Positions 1-8,161 of a stretch of 64,000 nucleotides of DNA are shown here, one piece after another. Source of the DNA: Pseudomonadota bacterium (lineage in GTDB: Bacteria > Pseudomonadota > Alphaproteobacteria > Puniceispirillales > Puniceispirillaceae); the NCBI GenBank assembly GCA_027620495.1, contig JAQCEA010000009.1, positions 1 to 64,000 of the forward strand, in the 5' to 3' direction. A model generated the notes under the pieces. The model was not told the origin of the DNA, did no database searches, and saw only the letters and a program-made list of their open reading frames with translations. Numbering within the stretch: position 1 is the stretch's first letter; each line of letters starts with the position of its first letter. A program made the position numbers and the translations under genes.

Positions 1-123
1 AATGACAACACTGCTCCGGTCGCAATCGCAGCCTAACGGCAGCGGGAGTAACCGATCTTAAGTCCAGATTGATTGAGCTCAGTCTGGCGGGGTTTGGGGC
101 GCACCTGGCAACAGAAGCGTTCC
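1..123 (+). ncRNA. ssrA: tmRNA (ssrA), coding piece, 5' truncated by window edge
   Basis: The window opens inside the tag-coding frame. Codons from base 1 read NDNTAPVAIAA and stop with TAA at 34-36, matching the usual tmRNA degradation tag (A)ANDN...AA. The downstream stretch ends in CTGGCAACAGAAGCG (105-119), which I recall as typical of the 3' end of alphaproteobacterial two-piece tmRNA, where the tag lies near the end of the permuted gene. tmRNA rescues stalled ribosomes and adds the tag for ClpXP degradation. The 3' end at about 123 is estimated. The next gene is sspB, the adaptor that recognises this tag. The acceptor piece must lie to the left of the window. Confidence 0.8.
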
Positions 124-201
124 GCTTTACCATCGCGTTATTCACTTTATAAAAATGGATGGGCGATGATCTGCAATTTGCAAGCATGAGACGGCGCCGC
201 T

Positions 202-750
202 ATGACCAATGATGACAACAGCCAAACCGGATTGAATTATGAATTGCTCGTCGAGGACGCTTTGCGTTCGGTTGTGCGGTCATCATTGCGGATTGTCGAA
301 AATATTGGTCTGCCGGGCGAGACACATTTTTACATCAGCTTTATCACCAGCTATGACGGTGTTGAACTTGATGAGTCCCTGCGTGCCAAGCATCCAGAAC
401 AAATGACTATTGTGATCCAGCATCAATATGCAGATTTGCAAGTCAGCGATGAACATTTCAGTATCACGCTATTTTTTGGCGGCAAACCAAGCCCGATGAT
501 CATCCCCTTTCAAGCCGTCACCAGTTTCAACGACCCCTCAGTTGGATTTGGCCTGCAATTTGGCATGCTTGATGATGGTGATGATGATGAAGACGGTCTA
601 TCTGTTGATGATGCCAGCGGCGCAGCGGTTGCAAAACCCGATGATGGCAATGATGCAAGCGGCCATGCCGGCAAAGACGCAGAGGCTGATGATGAAAAAA
701 CCGCCGAAGTTGTGTCGCTTGACACATTCCGCAAAAGACCGACAAATTAA
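202..750 (+). CDS. sspB: SspB family ClpXP adaptor (alpha type)
   Basis: SspB tethers ssrA-tagged proteins to the ClpX unfoldase. The folded SspB domain covers about residues 12-118 (LNYELLVEDALRSVVR through FGLQF). A low-complexity Asp/Gly/Ala-rich linker of about 45 residues follows, then a conserved C-terminal tail (EVVSLDTFRKR) that by family knowledge is the ClpX-docking motif. At 182 aa it has the usual length of alphaproteobacterial SspB. The ATG at 202 lies about 80 bp after the tmRNA, so the tag RNA and its adaptor are adjacent and may share transcription. The Asp-rich linker is encoded by GATGATG repeats, which explains several shadow ORFs here. Confidence 0.88.
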   Translation: MTNDDNSQTGLNYELLVEDALRSVVRSSLRIVENIGLPGETHFYISFITSYDGVELDESLRAKHPEQMTIVIQHQYADLQVSDEHFSITLFFGGKPSPMIIPFQAVTSFNDPSVGFGLQFGMLDDGDDDEDGLSVDDASGAAVAKPDDGNDASGHAGKDAEADDEKTAEVVSLDTFRKRPTN

Positions 751-823
751 CCCATCTATTAAATTGATGATGGGCGCGCCTTTTGGCCGCTATCTTACCA
801 ACTGACATTTACAGGATTTCATT

Positions 824-2437
824 ATGGCCGAATTTGCCTATAGCCCTATGTTTCCCCTAACCGCCGACACCACCGAATATGAATTGGTCACGTCTGATCA
901 TGTCAAACTTGTCGAGATTGACGGCGAACAGTTTTTGCGGGTGGCACCAGAAGGCCTGACAGAACTGGCCGAACGCGCGTTTACTGATATTTCACATCTG
1001 TTGCGGAGCAGCCATTTGGCCCAGCTTGCGGCCATTTTAGACGATCCTGAAGCCACAAAAAATGATCGGTTTGTGGCGATGGAAATGCTGAAAAATGCGG
1101 TGATATCTGCCGAAGGCCAATTGCCAATGTGCCAAGATACCGGCACCGCCCTTGTCACTGGCTATCGTGGTGATCATGTGCTTGTTGATGGTGATGATGG
1201 CGAAGCCTTGTCGCGCGGCATCTATAACACCTATCAGAACTGCAATTTGCGGTTTTCACAGCTCACCGCGCATAGCATGTTTGAAGAAAGCAACACCGCC
1301 ACCAATTTGCCAGCCCAGATTGATATCAATGCTGGCAAGGGGCTTGAATATAAATTTGCCTTTATCCAGAAAGGTGGCGGGTCGGCTAATAAAGCCTTTT
1401 TGCATCAAAAAACAAAAGCCGTGCTTAACCCTGAATCGATGCGCGAATTTATACGCACGGCGATTTTGGAACTTGGCACCTCGGCTTGTCCGCCCTATCA
1501 CCTTGCCATTGTGATTGGCGGCACCTCTGCAGAATTAACCATGAAAACGGTCAAAGCGGCCTCTATCAAGGCACTTGACGGGTTGCCGATCGAGGGCAAC
1601 GCGCTTGGCCATGCGTGGCGCGATCTGGAATGGGAAGCCGAAATTTTGCAAATCACGCGCGATCTGGGGATTGGGGCGCAATTTGGCGGCAAATATTATT
1701 GCCATGATGTGCGGGTGATCCGGTTGCCACGCCATGGCGCATCCTGTCCAATTGGCATTGGCGTTTCTTGTTCCGCCGACCGTCAGGCCTTTGCCAAAAT
1801 TACCGCTGATGGCCTGTTTATCGAAAAGCTGGAACGTGATCCGGCGCGCTTTTTGCTGGATATTGGCGTTGAAAGCGCCGATGATGACCAGCCGGTGGCG
1901 ATTGATTTGAACAAGCCAATGACAGAAATTCTGGCCACCTTGTCCCAGCATCCGGTTGAAACCCGGTTGGCGTTGACTGGCCCGTTGATCGTGGCGCGCG
2001 ACATTGCCCACGCCAAGCTTCTTGAACGGCTGAATGATGAAGGCAAATTGCCTGATTATTTCAAAAATCACCCGGTCTATTACGCGGGCCCGGCAAAAAC
2101 ACCCGAAGGCATGCCGTCAGGGTCATTTGGCCCGACAACGGCTGGCCGGATGGATTCCTATGTGCCGACATTTCAGGCGGCTGGCGGGTCAATGGTGATG
2201 CTTGCCAAGGGAAACAGATCGCGTATTGTCCGCGAATCATGTAAACAGCATGGCGGGTTTTATCTTGGTTCTATTGGTGGTGTTGCCGCCAAACTTGCCC
2301 TTGAATCGATCAAAAAGGTCGAAGTGTTGGAATATCCAGAATTGGGCATGGAAGCGGTATGGCGTATTGAGGTTGAAAATTTCCCTGCCTTTATCATCAC
2401 CGATGACAAAGGTAATGATTTTTTTGATCTAAGCTAA
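824..2437 (+). CDS. fumA: Class I (4Fe-4S) fumarate hydratase
   Basis: This enzyme hydrates fumarate to L-malate in the TCA cycle, using a [4Fe-4S] cluster. At 537 aa it has the full length of the single-chain class I enzymes (FumA/FumB type), with the N-terminal alpha-type and C-terminal beta-type domains fused. Candidate cluster ligands are C103 (MCQDTGT), C222 (TSACPPYH) and C316 (GVSCSADR), at the same spacing as the three cysteines I recall for E. coli FumA. The C-terminal [11 protein letters not shown] segment is also characteristic. It ends 10 bp before the convergent glcF stop. It is distinct from the class II FumC fold. Confidence 0.93.
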   Translation: MAEFAYSPMFPLTADTTEYELVTSDHVKLVEIDGEQFLRVAPEGLTELAERAFTDISHLLRSSHLAQLAAILDDPEATKNDRFVAMEMLKNAVISAEGQLPMCQDTGTALVTGYRGDHVLVDGDDGEALSRGIYNTYQNCNLRFSQLTAHSMFEESNTATNLPAQIDINAGKGLEYKFAFIQKGGGSANKAFLHQKTKAVLNPESMREFIRTAILELGTSACPPYHLAIVIGGTSAELTMKTVKAASIKALDGLPIEGNALGHAWRDLEWEAEILQITRDLGIGAQFGGKYYCHDVRVIRLPRHGASCPIGIGVSCSADRQAFAKITADGLFIEKLERDPARFLLDIGVESADDDQPVAIDLNKPMTEILATLSQHPVETRLALTGPLIVARDIAHAKLLERLNDEGKLPDYFKNHPVYYAGPAKTPEGMPSGSFGPTTAGRMDSYVPTFQAAGGSMVMLAKGNRSRIVRESCKQHGGFYLGSIGGVAAKLALESIKKVEVLEYPELGMEAVWRIEVENFPAFIITDDKGNDFFDLS

Positions 2438-2447
2438 CATAGACGGC

Positions 2448-3773
2448 TTAGATTGGTTGCGGCCCACCGCTGGCCCAGTCAATAAACTGGATGGTGTGGC
2501 GCACGGGCATCGCACCGCTATCAAGCTGTGTGATACAGCCGATATTACCAGCCGCCACCGCAATTGCCCCGGTATTTTGCAAGCTTGTCAATTTACGCTG
2601 TTGCAGTTCGCTGGCCATAGCTGGCTGTAAAATATTGTAAACGCCAGCAGACCCACAACATAAATGCCCGTTGACCGGTTGCACGACATCAAAGCCGGCC
2701 TGCCGAAGCAATGCCAGCGGCAGATCATGAATTTTCTGGCCATGCTGAAGTGAACAAGCCGAATGATAAGCGATTTTGCCACATCCGCTGGTGATTTGCG
2801 GTTGCAGAATTGACGCAAGATCAAGTTCTGCCAGCTGTTCAGATACATCTTTGGCCTTTGCCGAAATGGCCGCCGCCAATGGTGCCATTTCCGCATCATG
2901 CCGCATCAGATGGCCATAATCCTTGACCATCGTACCGCACCCAGACGCATTGACAATAATCGCATCAATCGTTCCAGCGGTGATTTCTTCATGCCACGCA
3001 TATATGGCGGCGCGCATCGCGGCATCGGCCTTTTTGGTTTCGCCAATATGATGTGCCAATGCCCCGCAACAATGCGCCTCTTTGCGCACAATCACCTCTA
3101 CGCCAAGCCGGTTTAACACACGGATGGTGCTGGCATTAATGTCTGGGTTCAACGCGCGCTGGGCGCATCCTGCCAATAAAATCACCCGTTTGACCGGCGC
3201 TGTTCCATTCGATGCGCTTGGGGATAAATTTGAAGATGGGTTTGTGGCAAATTGTTCTGTTCTACTGCCAACCGGGTCCAGTTGTGGGACATGCCGCGGC
3301 AATTTCTGCATGGCGGCGCGGATTATTTGCGGCATGGCAAAAGAAAACGGCCGTCCCAGATTGGCCAGACGCATCATCATCCGAAATTTTGGCGCATGCG
3401 GAATGATCGCCGCCAACATCCACCGCATCAGCCTGTCCGGTGCTTTGCGCGGGACCAAATGATCAAGCTTTTCACGGCCAATATCCAAAAGATGGGCATA
3501 ATCAACCCCAGATGGACAGGTCGTTGTGCAAGACAAACAGCCAAGACAGCGGTCAATATGGTAACTGGTATCTGCTGACGCTGTTTCCGGGCGCTCCAAC
3601 ACCTCACGCAGCATCCAGATTCGGCCGCGCGGGCTATCGCGTTCATCACCGGTGATCACAAAGGTCGGACAGGTCGCCGTGCAAAACCCGCAATGCACGC
3701 ATTTACGCAAAATGGCGTCGCCTTCACGGATAAGCGGGTCTGCAAGCTGGGCTTGGGTAAAATGGGTCTGCAT
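2448..3773 (-). CDS. glcF: Glycolate oxidase iron-sulfur subunit GlcF
   Basis: GlcF is the electron-transfer subunit of glycolate dehydrogenase/oxidase, which converts glycolate to glyoxylate. Two ferredoxin-type 4Fe-4S motifs are visible at the N terminus (CVHCGFCTATCPT and CLGCLSCTTTCPSG). Two CCG-domain motifs follow in the C-terminal half (CCGALAHHIG, CCGSAGVYNI). The 441-aa length is near the family norm. An AGGA ribosome-binding site precedes the ATG at 3773. It is the last gene of glcDEF, 11 bp after glcE. Glycolate is a major algal exudate, which fits a marine heterotroph. Confidence 0.95.
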   Translation of the reverse strand: MQTHFTQAQLADPLIREGDAILRKCVHCGFCTATCPTFVITGDERDSPRGRIWMLREVLERPETASADTSYHIDRCLGCLSCTTTCPSGVDYAHLLDIGREKLDHLVPRKAPDRLMRWMLAAIIPHAPKFRMMMRLANLGRPFSFAMPQIIRAAMQKLPRHVPQLDPVGSRTEQFATNPSSNLSPSASNGTAPVKRVILLAGCAQRALNPDINASTIRVLNRLGVEVIVRKEAHCCGALAHHIGETKKADAAMRAAIYAWHEEITAGTIDAIIVNASGCGTMVKDYGHLMRHDAEMAPLAAAISAKAKDVSEQLAELDLASILQPQITSGCGKIAYHSACSLQHGQKIHDLPLALLRQAGFDVVQPVNGHLCCGSAGVYNILQPAMASELQQRKLTSLQNTGAIAVAAGNIGCITQLDSGAMPVRHTIQFIDWASGGPQPI

Positions 3774-3784
3774 ATTATCCTGTC

Positions 3785-4990
3785 CTACATACCATTATGC
3801 ATACGGCCAAAATTCAACACGCCGAGGGGGTCAAACGCCGCTTTGACGCGTCTGGTCAAGCTGGCTTGTGCTGGCGGCAGAGGCTGGAAAACCGGCACGC
3901 TATTTTTGCTCATCGCGCGATCACACAGCAGCTGGGCATGCCCCCCACCATGGGCCATCAATGCGGCCCGAAGCGCGGTACCAAATTCTGTCCCTGACGG
4001 CCCGGCAAACCATAATAACCCCCCAGCCCAATCGGCATAATATGCCGTTTCAAACGACTGTTCCATTGCCGCCACAATGGCTGGTGCAGATGCCGGTGCA
4101 CAGGATAATTTCCATATATCGCCCCCGGCATGTGCCAGCAAATCAACATCACGGATTCGCGCCCATAATGACTCGCTGGCCGCTTGCGGCAAGGTGCCAA
4201 GAACGCGGCCCGTATCGCGCTGTCCCATTTGGCGGAAATGTGCCACCCGATCCTCTACCGATAATGCAATGCCCTCCAGCCTGATTACCACAATCATTGC
4301 CGCGGCCATATCAAGACCAGCGGCCGCCGCGATGCTTTGCGGCAGAATAGCAGCAGCGCCGGGTTCATGCGGGCTGGCGAAAATATCGGCAATTTGTGCC
4401 ACGGCAGATGTCATATCATCGCAACCAAACAGCAATGACAGGCTGGTTTCTGGCCGGGGCAATGTTTTGATGGTGACCTCATCGATGACCGCCAATGTGC
4501 CATAAGACCCGCAGATTAATTTTGACAGATCATACCCGGTGACATTTTTCATCACCCGGCCGCCTGATTTAAACCGTTCGCCGCGTCCAGAAACCGCATC
4601 AAACCCCAGCAGAAAATCACGCGCCGCACCAGCCGTAAGCCGCCGCGGCCCCGACAGGTTTGTGGCCAAAACACCGCCAATGGTGCCGGTGGATTTGCTG
4701 GCCAAAATTCCAGATAAATCAGCCGGTTCAAATGCCAGCATTTGATTGGCCTTTGCCAGTTCTGCCTCTATCACCGATAGAGCGGTTCCTGCCCGAACGG
4801 TCAGCACCAATTCTTCTGGTTGGTAATCAATGATGCCCTGCATTGCGCTGACATCCAGACAATCATCATAATCTGGCTGGTTACCGAGCGCGGCTTTTGT
4901 GCCAAGCCCGCGCACCTCTAACCGGTGGTTGTTCTGCTGGGCGTCTATGATCACCGCGGCCGCATCATCAAGATTTTGAATTGTTGGCAT
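3785..4990 (-). CDS. glcE: Glycolate oxidase FAD-binding subunit GlcE
   Basis: GlcE is the smaller FAD-binding subunit of the glycolate oxidase complex. It shows a PCMH/VAO-type FAD domain over about the first 180 residues (VRAGTALSVIEAELAKANQML, then GTIGGVLATNLSGPRRL and GGRVMKNVTGYDLSKL), followed by a short C-terminal domain. The track starts it at a GTG (4993). The next codon is ATG (4990) and is preferred here. It lies 36 bp after glcD and 11 bp before glcF, in one transcription unit. By family knowledge it works with GlcD and GlcF at the membrane. Confidence 0.94.
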   Translation of the reverse strand: MPTIQNLDDAAAVIIDAQQNNHRLEVRGLGTKAALGNQPDYDDCLDVSAMQGIIDYQPEELVLTVRAGTALSVIEAELAKANQMLAFEPADLSGILASKSTGTIGGVLATNLSGPRRLTAGAARDFLLGFDAVSGRGERFKSGGRVMKNVTGYDLSKLICGSYGTLAVIDEVTIKTLPRPETSLSLLFGCDDMTSAVAQIADIFASPHEPGAAAILPQSIAAAAGLDMAAAMIVVIRLEGIALSVEDRVAHFRQMGQRDTGRVLGTLPQAASESLWARIRDVDLLAHAGGDIWKLSCAPASAPAIVAAMEQSFETAYYADWAGGLLWFAGPSGTEFGTALRAALMAHGGGHAQLLCDRAMSKNSVPVFQPLPPAQASLTRRVKAAFDPLGVLNFGRMHNGM

Positions 4991-5026
4991 CACTATCGGT
5001 CCTTTGTGCTTTGCTGGCGGTTCAAT

Positions 5027-6514
5027 TTAAAACCGCGGCAAATCAGGAAATGGCATTTTTCCTTTATGGACGTGAAGTCGGCCAAGTTCGGCGCACCGAT
5101 GCAAATGCGGAAAGACTTTGCCGGGGTTCAACAATTGATTGGCATCAAAAGCACATTTCAGGCGCTGTTGCTGTTTCATGTCATCTTCGGTGAACTGAAT
5201 GGGCATCAGATCGCGTTTTTCAACACCAACTCCATGTTCGCCGGTTAACACACCGCCCATCTCGACACAGCCCCGCAAAATATCGGCACCAAAATCTTCG
5301 GCCCGTTGCAATTCTCCGGGCTGGTTCGCATCAAACAATATCAGCGGGTGCAAATTGCCATCCCCAGCGTGAAACACATTTGCAACTCGCAGCCCATATT
5401 TCTGGCTGAGCGTTGCCATCAGCACCATCATATCTGGCAAACGGCGGCGCGGGATGGTGCCATCCATACATAGATAGTCCGGCGAAATCCGCCCCACAGC
5501 AGGAAATGCAGATTTGCGCCCCGCCCAAAATAAATTGCGTTCTTCTTCTGATGTGCTGATTTTGATAGAGGACGCCCCGGCCTTGTTCATAATGCCCGCC
5601 ACCCGATCGATCAGCGCATTCACCTCTACCTCTGGCCCGTCAAGTTCGACAATAATCAGGGCCGCGGCGTCACGCGGATAGCCAGCATGCACAAAATCTT
5701 CTGCCGCATTGATCGCCAGACCATCCATCATTTCCATGCCAGCTGGAATAATACCGGCACCAATGACATCCCCCACCGCGGTCGCGGCGGCACCGGTATC
5801 ATCAAACCCAACCAAAAGCGCACGTTGTGTTGCTGGCTTTTGCAAGATTCGCAAGGTGACCTCGCTGACAATCCCCAACAGACCTTCAGACCCGGTCATC
5901 ACCCCCATCAGATCATAATCACCCGAATCAAGATGCTTGCCGCCAAGCCGCAATACGTCCCCCTCAATCGTCACAAGTTCAATGCCAAGCAGATTATTGG
6001 TCGTCAGACCATATTTCAGACAATGCACCCCGCCAGAATTTTCCGCCACATTGCCGCCAACCGAACAGGCAATCTGGCTGGATGGGTCGGGGGCATAATA
6101 AAACCCATGGTCCTGTACCGCATGGGTAATGGCCAGATTGGTCACGCCCGGCTGGGCCACGACACATCTATTGGCATAATCGATTTCCAGAATGCGGTTA
6201 AATTTACCAAGCCCAATAAGCACCGCATCTGCCAGCGGCAAGGCCCCACCAGACAGGGATGTACCCGCACCACGCGGCACCACTTTAATCCCTTCTGCAT
6301 GGCAATATTTCATCACCGCGGCCAGCTGTTCAACGGTTTCTGGCAATATCACCGCCATCGGCAATTGCCGATAGGCCGACAGCCCATCTGCGTCATAGGC
6401 CCGGCGGCCTTCTTTTGATGACACCACCGACCCTGCTGGTACCAATTTTGCCAAAGCCGCGCAAATTGACTCGCGGCGGGCGATGATTTGCTGGTCTGGT
6501 TCTGGCATCTGCAT
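5027..6514 (-). CDS. glcD: Glycolate oxidase subunit GlcD
   Basis: GlcD is the catalytic FAD-linked subunit of glycolate oxidase. The 495-aa protein has an N-terminal FAD-binding PCMH domain (PETVEQLAAVMKYCHAEGIK, PRGAGTSLSGGALP, SVGGNVAENSGGVHCLKYG) and a C-terminal FAD-oxidase domain ending in a His-rich active-site region (FHAGDGNLHPLILFD, LTGEHGVGVEKRDLM). It is the first gene of the minus-strand glcDEF operon. Its promoter must lie in 6515-6759, shared divergently with tnpB. No GlcC-like regulator is present in the window. The GlcDEF order makes confusion with D-lactate dehydrogenase unlikely. Confidence 0.95.
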   Translation of the reverse strand: MQMPEPDQQIIARRESICAALAKLVPAGSVVSSKEGRRAYDADGLSAYRQLPMAVILPETVEQLAAVMKYCHAEGIKVVPRGAGTSLSGGALPLADAVLIGLGKFNRILEIDYANRCVVAQPGVTNLAITHAVQDHGFYYAPDPSSQIACSVGGNVAENSGGVHCLKYGLTTNNLLGIELVTIEGDVLRLGGKHLDSGDYDLMGVMTGSEGLLGIVSEVTLRILQKPATQRALLVGFDDTGAAATAVGDVIGAGIIPAGMEMMDGLAINAAEDFVHAGYPRDAAALIIVELDGPEVEVNALIDRVAGIMNKAGASSIKISTSEEERNLFWAGRKSAFPAVGRISPDYLCMDGTIPRRRLPDMMVLMATLSQKYGLRVANVFHAGDGNLHPLILFDANQPGELQRAEDFGADILRGCVEMGGVLTGEHGVGVEKRDLMPIQFTEDDMKQQQRLKCAFDANQLLNPGKVFPHLHRCAELGRLHVHKGKMPFPDLPRF

Positions 6515-6604
6515 TCTGTCATCTCCATTTTTATCGGCTTTGGCCAGCTTTCTGGCGATTTAAAAAAATGCCGCAAAGCTAGGTTGTTGGCGTCTTCCGC
6601 CCGA

Positions 6605-6650
6605 AACAGTCTAATCTGTTGGGTGTTCTCGCATCAATTGCGAGCTTTTA
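6605..6650. other. Two adjacent short hairpins upstream of tnpB
   Basis: The divergent glcD/tnpB gap (6515-6759) contains two small perfect inverted repeats side by side: AACAG-TCTAAT-CTGTT (6605-6620) and CTCGCA-TCAAT-TGCGAG (6628-6644), the second followed by CTTTT. They could be a remnant left end of an IS200/IS605-type element, an operator, or a weak terminator facing tnpB. Nothing visible decides between these. No tnpA-like gene accompanies them. Confidence 0.3.
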
Positions 6651-6759
6651 CAACAGCCCTCCATTCCCCAGTCTTTCATGGCAGTTTAGTTAACTCTCAT
6701 AGATTTGATTTTATTCGTTAATTCAAAAAATCATAAAATACAGATTGAGACAGAATCCC

Positions 6760-7908
6760 ATGCACCGAAATTACCAATATCGACTGCGACCAAACAAGAG
6801 GCAAAAGCGCAAGCTTGAATTGATTTTGCACCAAACGCGGCTTTTATATAACGCGGCGCTCCAAGAACGTTGTGACGCATATAAAAATTGTAACCGCAAA
6901 TCCAGAATTAGCATCTCACAGATCGACCAGCAGAAATCATTAACCCAGATTCGCCTGGAAGACCCTGAATTTAGCGCAATGCATTTGCGGCCACAACGAG
7001 GCGCGTTGATGCGGCTTGACCGTGCCTTTGCCGCTTTTTTCAACCGCGTTAAAAAAGGTGAAAAGCCGGGATTCCCCCGGTTTAAAAGTCGTGACAGGTG
7101 GCGTTCAATTGAACTGCCAGATAATTACCGGCTGGATAACGCACAGCTAAAAACCAGAGATTTTTCGATAAAAATCCATATGCATCGGCCCTTACCGGAA
7201 AATTTTAAAAAACATTGTGGGGCTATTTTGGTCAAAGACCACAAAGGCTGGCTGGTTAATTTTAAAATTGAAATTGAAGAAGCGCCGGAAAAGAAACCTA
7301 TCAATTCAGCCGTTGGTCTGGATGTTGGGTTAAAGGCACTTGTCGCCACTAGTGATGGTGAATTTCATGACGCGCCCGGATATTTCAGAAAGGCCGAAAA
7401 AAAACTACGCCGATTACAACGGGCGCTGGCGCGTTGTAAGAAAGGCAGCAAGCGTCGGCAGGCGGCAAAACAACGTGTGATTTCCTTGCATGATAAAATT
7501 AAGAACCAGCGCCGTGATTACGCACATAAACTGGCCAGGGACATTGTAAATCAGGCTGATTTCATCGCCGTTGAAAATTTAAAGATCACCAATATGGTAA
7601 AAAACAGGCATTTAGCCAAAAGCATTTCGGATGCTCGGTGGGCATCTCTTACCGCAAAAATGGAATACAAGGCTGAAAGTGCCGGTAAATATTTTGTGTG
7701 GTTCGATCCAAAAAACACCAGCCAACAATGTTCGAATTGCAACAAGCTGGTTCCAAAAACGCTTAGCGACCGTATTCATCTATGCGATCAATGCGGTTTA
7801 AAGTTGGGCCGTGATGTAAACGCGGCCAAAAATATTCTGGCTCTGGGTTTAAAAACCCACAGAGATGCCTTGGGAACGCAAGGCGCAGTAGCAGAATGTT
7901 TCACTTAA
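6760..7908 (+). CDS. tnpB: TnpB-family RNA-guided nuclease (Cas12/type V-U-like effector)
   Basis: This is a compact TnpB/OrfB-type protein. The track start is a TTG (6745). The ATG at 6760 gives the usual N terminus (MHRNYQYRLRPNKRQ) and 382 aa. Order: N-terminal WED/REC-like region (about 1-180), then a split RuvC domain with D188 (GLDVGLKA), E272 (AVENLKI) and D352 (GRDVNAAKNIL). The four-Cys zinc finger CSNC/CDQC (C324, C327, C342, C345) lies between E272 and D352. All catalytic and zinc residues are intact, so nuclease activity is expected. TnpB uses an omega-RNA made from the gene's 3' end, and Cas12 effectors descend from it. No tnpA, cas1 or cas2 is nearby. A repeat-spacer array starts 21 bp downstream on the same strand. 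Confidence 0.9.
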   Translation: MHRNYQYRLRPNKRQKRKLELILHQTRLLYNAALQERCDAYKNCNRKSRISISQIDQQKSLTQIRLEDPEFSAMHLRPQRGALMRLDRAFAAFFNRVKKGEKPGFPRFKSRDRWRSIELPDNYRLDNAQLKTRDFSIKIHMHRPLPENFKKHCGAILVKDHKGWLVNFKIEIEEAPEKKPINSAVGLDVGLKALVATSDGEFHDAPGYFRKAEKKLRRLQRALARCKKGSKRRQAAKQRVISLHDKIKNQRRDYAHKLARDIVNQADFIAVENLKITNMVKNRHLAKSISDARWASLTAKMEYKAESAGKYFVWFDPKNTSQQCSNCNKLVPKTLSDRIHLCDQCGLKLGRDVNAAKNILALGLKTHRDALGTQGAVAECFT

Positions 7909-7929
7909 ACAGGGGATTACCCTTGTTCT
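7882..7929 (+). ncRNA. Candidate guide-RNA scaffold / anti-repeat overlapping the tnpB 3' end
   Basis: GGCGCAGTAG at 7882-7891, inside the last codons of tnpB, can pair with the junction leading into the first repeat (CTACTGC, 7928-7934; 7 bp). The conserved 5' end of every repeat (ACTGC, plus CC four positions on) can also pair with it (GCAGT plus GG). TnpB omega-RNAs normally include the 3' end of the tnpB reading frame, so this stretch is a plausible scaffold for repeat 1 in cis and a tracrRNA-like scaffold for later repeats in trans. The pairing is short and no transcript evidence exists, so this is a hypothesis. Confidence 0.35.
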
Positions 7930-8147
7930 ACTGCAACCGCCCCAGAAATCGGAGGTATCGTTCACTGATTGACCCGATGACAGAAATGGAGAATCACTGC
8001 AATCGCCCCAGAAATCAGGGGTATCGTTCACCTTTTGGAGGTGTTTATGTATGAAAATTATACTGCAACCACCCTAGAAATCGGGGGTATCGTTCAAGAG
8101 ATTCTTACCACAAAGGTAAATGATACAACTGCAACCACCCCAGAAAT
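7930..8147 (+). CRISPR. Minimal CRISPR-like array, three full repeats plus one truncated
   Basis: Repeats begin at 7930, 7996, 8062 and 8128, an exact 66-bp period. Each complete repeat is 35 nt, starting ACTGCAA and ending GGTATCGTTCA. Copies differ from the consensus at 1, 2 and 2 positions. The fourth matches only its first 20 nt (8128-8147). The three 31-nt spacers (7965-7995, 8031-8061, 8097-8127) are unrelated to one another. Repeat positions 10-14 and 23-27 form a stem (GCCCC/GGGGT). In repeat 3 the changes keep the pairing (ACCCT/GGGGT). The degenerate last copy and the terminator after it fit a leader at the tnpB side and + strand transcription. No adaptation genes are visible. Confidence 0.82.
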
Positions 8148-8161
8148 TTAAGCAACCCAAT

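Noticed and set aside
1535-2071. 178-aa ORF antisense to fumarase
   Set aside because: Shadow of the conserved fumarase reading frame; no recognisable domain.
5687-6418. 243-aa ORF antisense to glcD
   Set aside because: Low-complexity His/Gln/Arg composition typical of a shadow frame; glcD on the other strand is certain.
7849-8031. Minus-strand 60-aa ORF with a repeated peptide (NDTPDFWG / NDTSDFWG)
   Set aside because: It is the translation of the array: 66 bp is a multiple of three, so repeats give the same peptide. Repeat 3 puts a stop codon in that frame and the spacers are not conserved as protein.
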